DNA from: Persicitalea sp038235275 | Lineage (GTDB): Bacteria; Bacteroidota; Bacteroidia; Cytophagales; Spirosomataceae | DNA: 64,000 nucleotides | Reading direction: 5' to 3' | Assembly: GCA_038235275.1 (NCBI GenBank) | Contig: JBBSUC010000003.1 | Span: 124,001 to 188,000 of the forward strand | Shown: positions 58,489-64,000 of the stretch, piece by piece | Layout: each line of letters starts with the position of its first letter | Numbering within the stretch: the first letter of the stretch is position 1 | Position numbers and translations under genes: made by a program | Notes under the pieces: generated by a model | The model's database searches: none | What the model saw: the letters and a program-made list of their open reading frames with translations, nothing else | What the model was told of the DNA's origin: nothing

Positions 58489-59649
58489 CTATTCTTCGTA
58501 CCAGCTTCGAAAGTACTTCCCGTCGTCGATTGCCAGCGCTGCCTGGGTCAGCATCAGCGGGCGGAAAGTGTCCACCATCACGGCCAACTCATGGGTTTCT
58601 TTCTTGCCGATGCTGCGTTCGTAGGCACCAGGGTGCGGCCCGTGCGGAATGCCGCCGGGATGCAGCGTAAGGTGACCCGGTGCGATGTCGTTGCGACTCA
58701 TGAAGTCGCCGTCTACGTAGTATAGCACCTCGTCGGAGTCGATGTTGCTGTGGTTGTAGGGCGCAGGAATGGCCAGAGGATGGTAGTCGTAGAGCCGGGG
58801 ACAGAACGAGCAGACCACGAAGGCGTCAGTCTGGAACATCTGGTGGACAGGCGGCGGCTGATGAACGCGGCCTGTAATCGGCTCGAATTCATGGATCGAG
58901 ATGCCCCAGGGATAATTGTAGCCGTCCCAGCCGACTACATCGAACGGGTGCGAAGCATAAGTAAGCGGGTGCAGGGCATTTTGTTTTTTTATTTTGACTA
59001 GAAAATCACTCGTCTCGTCGTGGGTTTCCAGGTCGGCGGGTAGCTTGTAGTCGCGCTCACTGTACGGCGCGTGTTCCTTCAACTGTCCAAAGTGGTTGCG
59101 ATAGCGACGCGGCGTTTCCAGCGGAGAGTGGGATTCGAGGTACAGCAGGCGATTGTCCTTCGTATCGAACGTAATCTGATAAATCATGCCACGCGGGATA
59201 ACCAGATAATCACCATATTCAAATGGAATGGAGCCAAAGGCCGTGCGCAATTTGCCGCTGCCTCGGTGGATGAAAAGCAGTTCGTCGGCGTCGGCATTCT
59301 TGTAAAAGTAATCTACCAGCGAATGTCGCGGTGCCGCCACGCCGAGTGTAACATCCTTGTTCACCAACAGCGGTACCCGGCTGTCCAGAAAATCGTCCAT
59401 CGGCTTCACAGAAAAGCCGAGGAGTTTCCGCATGGTCAGGTTGTTCTCTACCGCAATCTTCGGGCTGACGTCCTGCGGCGGTGCTACTTTCTTCACTTGA
59501 GTAGGTGGCCGTAAATGGTAGAGTAAGGATGAAGTACCCTCAAAACCAATCGTCCCAAAAACCTGCTCATGGTAGAGGCTGACATCCGGTTTTCGGAACT
59601 GAGTATGTCGCTTGGGCGGGACTTTGCCAAGTCGGTGGTAAATGGGCAT
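58489..59649 (-). CDS. hmgA: Homogentisate 1,2-dioxygenase
   Basis: Opens the ring of homogentisate to maleylacetoacetate, the next step after HppD in tyrosine catabolism. It has 386 residues, a little short of the human enzyme (445). Cupin-fold and family motifs: HRGSGKLRTAFGSIPFEYGD, YNYPWGISIHEFEPITGRVHQ, PPPVHQMFQTDAF and NHSNIDSDEVLYYVDGDF, with the iron site HxxxxE/H in PHGPHPGAYERSIG. An 11-base IR (GTTGT/ACAAC) upstream of the start at 59678-59691 is a possible operator. Fumarylacetoacetase and maleylacetoacetate isomerase are not in this window. Confidence 0.95.
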   Translation of the reverse strand: MPIYHRLGKVPPKRHTQFRKPDVSLYHEQVFGTIGFEGTSSLLYHLRPPTQVKKVAPPQDVSPKIAVENNLTMRKLLGFSVKPMDDFLDSRVPLLVNKDVTLGVAAPRHSLVDYFYKNADADELLFIHRGSGKLRTAFGSIPFEYGDYLVIPRGMIYQITFDTKDNRLLYLESHSPLETPRRYRNHFGQLKEHAPYSERDYKLPADLETHDETSDFLVKIKKQNALHPLTYASHPFDVVGWDGYNYPWGISIHEFEPITGRVHQPPPVHQMFQTDAFVVCSFCPRLYDYHPLAIPAPYNHSNIDSDEVLYYVDGDFMSRNDIAPGHLTLHPGGIPHGPHPGAYERSIGKKETHELAVMVDTFRPLMLTQAALAIDDGKYFRSWYEE

Positions 59650-59747
59650 AATTCAAAAAGTTGGGGAATGAAAGCCAAAAAGTTGTTTTCACAACAATTA
59701 TACAAACACTTTCTTATTTCAACAAATTTTTGGATTATTTTATTGCC

Positions 59748-61103
59748 TTATCGCACATAATCCAGCTTCCTGGGCACAGTATAAATCTCCCGCTGCCGCC
59801 CGTCGATGTAGCGGAAGCCGTCCTTATCGAAGTATCCGTCTTCCTCCAGCATAATTCGCACCGTTTTGTTCCATTCATCGATTTTCACGGCGGCATTGAG
59901 TTCGATGGAGTAGGCGGTATTCTCAAAAAGCGGGTAATCGCCGGGTCCTTTGACACCGCCCTGCGCGTCCCACATACCAATGGTTGGTCCGGCGGCATGG
60001 CCGTGTAGACCGATGGGGTGCGGGTAGATGGTGCCGTTGATGCCCTCGCGCTCAGACTGCGCCAGGGCATCGAGCAAAATCTGGTTACCAGACTTGCCCG
60101 CCGTGAATTGTTCCGTCAGGATTTCCTGTAAGCGGTTGCCTTGCTGGAAGGCTTTTTTGAGATAGTCGGGGACATCGGTTTCGCCGGGCTTCAAAATGTA
60201 GGCGATTTGCTGCTGATCGGTGTTGAGCCTCAGATAGGTGATACCAAAGTCGGTGTGGATGAGGTCGCCAGGCATGATGACTTGCTGGCTGGGCCGCCTG
60301 GCGAAGGTACGCAGATGGTCGAAGTTGCTGGCGTCGGCGCGTTGAATATCAACCGTCGGGTGAAACCAGGTATCGAGGCCCAAATCCGTGATGCGCTGTC
60401 GTAAGTACCAAACCACGTCGTCGGTGGTGGTCACGCCGGGTTGAATGACTTTCTCCGAAAAAGCTTCCTGAATAATCTGGTGCGAAATACGGCAGATCAT
60501 CGGGTAAATCGCCATCTCCTTCTCGGTGCGGGTTTCGAGCCAGGCCACGGCCAGGCGGTCGGCGGAGGTGACTTTCGCCTGATACTCTTTGGGTAGTTTG
60601 GCCATAAACTCCTGCTGCTCGGTATAGGTCAGGCCGTCGGCGTGGGCGTAGTTTTTGGAATAATTGAGGGCAATTTTCTTCGGATTTTTCTCCTTGATCA
60701 CCTTCACCAGCGCCTCCCATTGGTCAGGATTGGAGCTGAGGTCCCATTCGCCTTTCAGTAACGTGCCTACGTCGTAGCGGGCAATAGCCAGCTTGTCCAA
60801 CGGTTTCTCCCCGCCCGGATCATAAAAAACCATGATTGTCCGCCGCCGCGCCGATAGCCACGTACTGGGCAGCATGGTGCGCATGACGGGATCTTCGTTG
60901 TACTCCCGCGAGATAATGACCCACATATCTACCCCCTCGCGGCGCATCAGCCGGGGCAGCAGGTTCTCGAAGCGGTCTTCCAGAATGGCGTCCACAGTTT
61001 CGGCGCGTTCGCGCTCGGGCAGGACGACGGGGAGGGATTGAGAAAAAGCGGGCTTGGCGTAGAGAAGAGAGAGTACCAGAAGAAAGAGTAATTTATTCAG
61101 CAT
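59748..61103 (-). CDS. M24 family metallopeptidase (Xaa-Pro aminopeptidase-like), exported
   Basis: A 451-residue secreted protein with signal peptide MLNKLLFLLVLSLLYAKPAFSQ. An N-terminal creatinase/prolidase-like domain (about 30-190) precedes the pita-bread peptidase fold. Metal-ligand motifs: HTDFGITYLRLNTD (Asp, Asp), PHPIGLHGHAAGPTIGMWD (His), YSIELNAAVKIDEW (Glu) and MLEEDGYFDKDG (Glu). It probably cleaves N-terminal residues next to proline, or is a related peptidase. It is transcribed in the same direction as hmgA and may be unrelated to it. Confidence 0.92.
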   Translation of the reverse strand: MLNKLLFLLVLSLLYAKPAFSQSLPVVLPERERAETVDAILEDRFENLLPRLMRREGVDMWVIISREYNEDPVMRTMLPSTWLSARRRTIMVFYDPGGEKPLDKLAIARYDVGTLLKGEWDLSSNPDQWEALVKVIKEKNPKKIALNYSKNYAHADGLTYTEQQEFMAKLPKEYQAKVTSADRLAVAWLETRTEKEMAIYPMICRISHQIIQEAFSEKVIQPGVTTTDDVVWYLRQRITDLGLDTWFHPTVDIQRADASNFDHLRTFARRPSQQVIMPGDLIHTDFGITYLRLNTDQQQIAYILKPGETDVPDYLKKAFQQGNRLQEILTEQFTAGKSGNQILLDALAQSEREGINGTIYPHPIGLHGHAAGPTIGMWDAQGGVKGPGDYPLFENTAYSIELNAAVKIDEWNKTVRIMLEEDGYFDKDGFRYIDGRQREIYTVPRKLDYVR

Positions 61104-61226
61104 AGGAAAGTTGGGCTTTTATCTTCTAAATTTGGCTAAATCTTTGGTGATAGGAAATCTAAAAATAGGGTTGAAAAGCGTAGGATTCAAATAATTCTGA
61201 AAAGCTCAGTTTTAAGCTTCTTGTAT

Positions 61227-62660
61227 ATGAGAAATTTACTAATACTGGTTGGAGTCGTACTGATGAGACAGATTTCTCTGGCCCAGGCGACAGACCCTCG
61301 TTATGATGTAGTGATACACGCGGTCAACATCCTTGACGTTTCCACTGGAAAAGTAGCGGAAAATCAAAGCATCGCGATCCTGGCTGATTCCATCGCGGCC
61401 ATTGCCTCGACCAAATCGGCCAAAAAATGGCGGGCAAAACGCACGATACAAGCGGCTGGCAAGTACGTTATCCCCGGTCTTTGGGATATGCACGTGCATT
61501 TTGGCGGCGGCGACACATTGATCGACGAAAACAGAAATCTGCTTCCGCTTTTTATCGCCAACGGCGTGACCACGGTGCGCGATTGCGCCGCCGACCTAAG
61601 CCCTCAGGTACTGGCATGGAGAGAAGGCATCGCCGAAGGTAAGATTCTGGGTCCCAACATTTTTACCTCCGGCCCCAAAATTGAGGGGAAAAATTCAATT
61701 TGGCCGGGCGATCAGGAAATAGGAAACGAGGAAGAACTAGCGCAGGCTTTGGACTCGCTGGATGCACTGGGTGTCGATTTTGTCAAAATCACCGACAGCG
61801 CCCTCAGTCCCGACTTGTTCTTGAAAAGTGTGGAGGCGGCGCACGAACGCGGCTATAAAGTATCCGGTCATATTCCGTTCGTCCTCAAACTGGAAACCCT
61901 GTCGGAGGCCGGATTAAGTACCGTGGAGCACATGTCTTATATGCTTAAAGCGGGTTCGCCGCAGGAAGACGAACTGATAGCCAAAGTGGCCTCCGGTGAA
62001 ATCAAGGCCGGCGATGTGCAAAAGCCATTGGTAGCGAATTTCGATCCGCAACGGGCAACGCTGGTGTACGCAAAACTCAAAGCCAATGGAACCGCCGTTG
62101 TGCCAACGCTGGTCGGTACCCAAATCACTTCTTTCCTGGACGAGAACAACCATCAGCAAGATGCCGAGTTGAAGTACCTTGGCCCAGGTCTCATAAGCAC
62201 CTATGCCTGGCGGGTTAATCGAGCCCAAAAAGAAAATCCCGAACAAGTCGCTTTCCGTAAAGAAATGTATCGCAAACTGGTTTCGATGCTCCCGGTAATC
62301 AAAAAGTCGGGCATGGATATTATTGCCGGGACCGACGCCGGGTTTCTCAATTCGTTTATTTATCCCGGTTTTGCCCTGCACAAAGAGTTGCAGATTTTTG
62401 TGGAAGGGGGCCTGACTCCGCTGGAAGCGCTACAGACTTCCATCCTGAACGGGCCGAAGTATTTTGGCTTGCTTGCCAAGTATGGCAGCGTGGAAGTGGG
62501 CAAGAAGGCCGACCTTTTGCTTTTGAACAACAATCCCGCCCAGAATATCAAGGCCACCGAAGATCGCTTTGCGCTGATCCGCGCGGGAAAAGTGTACACC
62601 AGAAAAGACCTGGATGCCATGCTGATGAAACTGGCTGAACTCAATAGGCAGACGAAATAA
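61227..62660 (+). CDS. Amidohydrolase family protein, exported
   Basis: A 477-residue metal-dependent hydrolase with signal peptide MRNLLILVGVVLMRQISLAQ. Metal motifs: MHVHFGGGDT (HxH), GVDFVKITDSA (carboxylated Lys), GHIPFVLKLE (His), LSTVEHMSYMLK (His) and IIAGTDAG (Asp). The binuclear amidohydrolase pattern suggests an imidazolonepropionase- or dipeptidase-like enzyme; the real substrate cannot be read from sequence. A TTG two codons upstream (61221) is less likely than the ATG at 61227. It is followed at two bases by the next gene. Confidence 0.93.
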   Translation: MRNLLILVGVVLMRQISLAQATDPRYDVVIHAVNILDVSTGKVAENQSIAILADSIAAIASTKSAKKWRAKRTIQAAGKYVIPGLWDMHVHFGGGDTLIDENRNLLPLFIANGVTTVRDCAADLSPQVLAWREGIAEGKILGPNIFTSGPKIEGKNSIWPGDQEIGNEEELAQALDSLDALGVDFVKITDSALSPDLFLKSVEAAHERGYKVSGHIPFVLKLETLSEAGLSTVEHMSYMLKAGSPQEDELIAKVASGEIKAGDVQKPLVANFDPQRATLVYAKLKANGTAVVPTLVGTQITSFLDENNHQQDAELKYLGPGLISTYAWRVNRAQKENPEQVAFRKEMYRKLVSMLPVIKKSGMDIIAGTDAGFLNSFIYPGFALHKELQIFVEGGLTPLEALQTSILNGPKYFGLLAKYGSVEVGKKADLLLLNNNPAQNIKATEDRFALIRAGKVYTRKDLDAMLMKLAELNRQTK

Positions 62661-62662
62661 CA

Positions 62663-64000
62663 ATGAAAAGAAATCTCGTCTTTAAAATCTTCCTCCTCGC
62701 TTTCCTACGGGTTACTTGCACTAGCTTCGCGCAAACTCCCGCCGAATCCATTTCCACCTGGAAAGGTTTCGAGAAAGTAGATTTCCCTTTTGAAAACACT
62801 ACGGCTTACTACGTAAAACCCAAACAAGCCCTGCCCGGCAATCCGTGGGTGTGGCGGGCGCATTTCCCTAACTTCCACGCCGAAATGGACAGCGTTTTGC
62901 TCAGTCGGGGCTTTCATTTGGCTTATGTCAATACCAACGATTTGTTCGGCCATCCCAAAGCGATGCAGGTTTGGGATAAATTTTATGACTGCCTCACGAC
63001 TAAAAAAGGCTTTGCTCCCAAAGTGGCGCTGGAGGCCATCAGCCGGGGCGGATTGTACGCCTACGGCTGGGCAAAGCGCAATCCCGACAAAGTGACCTGC
63101 ATTTACGCCGAGGCACCCGTCTGCGACCCGCGTAGTTGGCCGGGCGGCAAAGGCAAGGGTCAGGGTTCGCCCAGGGACTGGGAGCGCTGGCTGGAATTGA
63201 ACGGCCTGACCGAAACGACGGCGAACAATTTTGCCGACATTCCGATCAATGACCTGCAAGGCATGGCGGCTTTCAAAATTCCGGTGTTGCACGTCGTGAG
63301 TTTGCAGGACAAAATTGTCCCCCCCGAAGAAAATACCTTTCCACTGATCGAGAAGTATTTGCGGCTGGGCGGCCCGGCGGCGGTGTATCCCATGAGCCGG
63401 GGGGAGCAGACACTGGAAGGACACCACTTTACGATTGAACATATCGACCGCCAGGCGGATTTCATCCAGCAAAACAGCTATCCGGTGGAAAAGCCGCTGG
63501 CGCGGGCAAACTTCTTGGAAGCGAATCGTGGCTTGGGAGCGGCTTTTACGAAATTTGAAAATAAAAAAGAAGGCACGGTGGCTTTCCTGGGCGGGTCGAT
63601 TACGTACAATCCGGGCTGGCGTAACAAAACGGAACAGTACTTGCGTGAGCGTTTTCCTGATACAAAGTTCACCTTCATCGCTGCCGGAATTCCGTCGCTG
63701 GGCAGCACCCCGCACGCCTTTCGGTTTGGGCGCGATGTACTGGCACTGGGAACGCCCGATCTGCTTTTTGTGGAGAGCGCCGTGAACGACCGCACCAACG
63801 GCTTTTCCGAAAAAGCGCAAATCCGGGCCTTAGAAGGCATTATGCAGCAAGCCCACACCGCCAATCCGGCCGTGAATGTGGTGCTCATGGCTTTTGCTGA
63901 CTTGGATCAGTTTGGTGATTACAACGCCGAAAAAATGCCTGTGGAGGTGGAAGTACATTACCGAATAGCGAGGCACTACGGTGCGGCATTTCTCAACTTT
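62663..64000 (+). CDS. Two-domain hydrolase: alpha/beta-hydrolase-like + SGNH/GDSL (C-terminus beyond window)
   Basis: The 446 visible residues start at ATG 62663 (MKRNLVFKIFLLAFLRVTCT, signal, cleavage after SFAQ). The first half (about 30-275) resembles an alpha/beta-hydrolase fold: YYVKPKQALPGNPWVWRAHF, ALEAISRGGLYAYGWAKRNP, IPVLHVVSLQDKIVPPEENT and SRGEQTLEGHHFTIEH. The SxGG context (ISRGG) replaces the usual GxSxG nucleophile elbow. The second half (from about 305) is SGNH/GDSL: FLGGSITYNPGWRNK (block I, Ser), LGTPDLLFVESAVNDR (block III-like) and later region unseen. This combination resembles bifunctional carbohydrate-acetyl esterases. It probably shares a transcript with the amidohydrolase, two bases upstream. 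The C-terminus is outside the window. Confidence 0.8.
   Translation, partial: MKRNLVFKIFLLAFLRVTCTSFAQTPAESISTWKGFEKVDFPFENTTAYYVKPKQALPGNPWVWRAHFPNFHAEMDSVLLSRGFHLAYVNTNDLFGHPKAMQVWDKFYDCLTTKKGFAPKVALEAISRGGLYAYGWAKRNPDKVTCIYAEAPVCDPRSWPGGKGKGQGSPRDWERWLELNGLTETTANNFADIPINDLQGMAAFKIPVLHVVSLQDKIVPPEENTFPLIEKYLRLGGPAAVYPMSRGEQTLEGHHFTIEHIDRQADFIQQNSYPVEKPLARANFLEANRGLGAAFTKFENKKEGTVAFLGGSITYNPGWRNKTEQYLRERFPDTKFTFIAAGIPSLGSTPHAFRFGRDVLALGTPDLLFVESAVNDRTNGFSEKAQIRALEGIMQQAHTANPAVNVVLMAFADLDQFGDYNAEKMPVEVEVHYRIARHYGAAFLNF

Noticed and set aside
1..64000. CRISPR arrays, tRNA/rRNA genes, insertion sequences, prophage
   Set aside because: I looked for regular direct repeats with spacers, tRNA-like cloverleaf segments and transposase or integrase domains in all gaps and frames and saw none. 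A tRNAscan or Infernal run could still find a small RNA.

Overview
The window looks like chromosomal DNA of an aerobic Bacteroidota, most likely order Cytophagales (Spirosomaceae-like: Dyadobacter, Spirosoma, Persicitalea and relatives). The evidence is a PorE-type OmpA/PD40 lipoprotein, a giant secreted protein with a C-terminal type IX secretion (T9SS) sorting domain, many short-lipobox lipoproteins, upstream boxes matching the Bacteroidota promoter element TAnnTTTG, and almost no Shine-Dalgarno sequences. The genus is an inference. I see no rRNA, tRNA, CRISPR array, insertion sequence or prophage. The window is gene-dense, with no gene-free gap above 300 bases.

Layout. 1-2347 (-): coxG-coxS-coxL-like molybdenum hydroxylase genes, the large subunit cut by the window edge. 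2486-4224 (+): two damaged genes, a flavoprotein with an internal deletion and a lipoprotein broken by a 10-bp tandem duplication. 4292-12644 (-): a D-2-hydroxyglutarate-dehydrogenase-like flavo-iron-sulfur protein, then the membrane arm of complex I, nuoK-L-M-N. 12750-18745: DEDDh exonuclease, murB, SPOR-like lipoprotein, gmd, YqgE and a ClC antiporter. 18882-24821: Uma2/DUF4159/DinB/YCF48-like run, TraB/GumN protein, a small outer-membrane barrel and an LVIVD-repeat lipoprotein. 25019-29017 (-): an ECF sigma factor, a protein with an anti-sigma-like head and an outer-membrane barrel tail, a small lipoprotein and a serpin. 29156-34660: AsmA-like protein, Kelch and TPR proteins, hypoxanthine phosphoribosyltransferase, purU. 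34926-39364 (+): a sugar isomerase-like protein, then a three-gene redox-signalling candidate (cNMP-domain histidine kinase; receiver-glutaredoxin-thioredoxin reductase fusion without the redox CxxC; UBP zinc finger). 39375-41945: redox-fold protein, PadR pair and a PIN toxin-antitoxin pair. 42109-55846: ChbG deacetylase, isocitrate dehydrogenase, PorE-like protein, the 1679-residue repeat protein, a GH3-serine hydrolase fusion and a rhodanese. 55857-64000: Nramp-like transporter, tyrosine catabolism (hppD, hmgA), M24 peptidase, amidohydrolase and a two-domain hydrolase cut by the window end.

The most interesting parts are the redox-signalling trio at 35861-39364 and the ECF sigma / dual-membrane anti-sigma locus at 26263-29017, where the same promoter-like pattern (CCAACC-N14-CGKC) precedes both the sigma gene and the lipoprotein-serpin pair. 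Intergenic DNA carries several palindromes made of short repeated words, two GTAG-headed REP-like hairpins, and dispersed near-identical words, which suggests small mobile or recombinogenic repeats. Bacteroidota promoter and terminator calls come from reading the sequence and are moderate-confidence.
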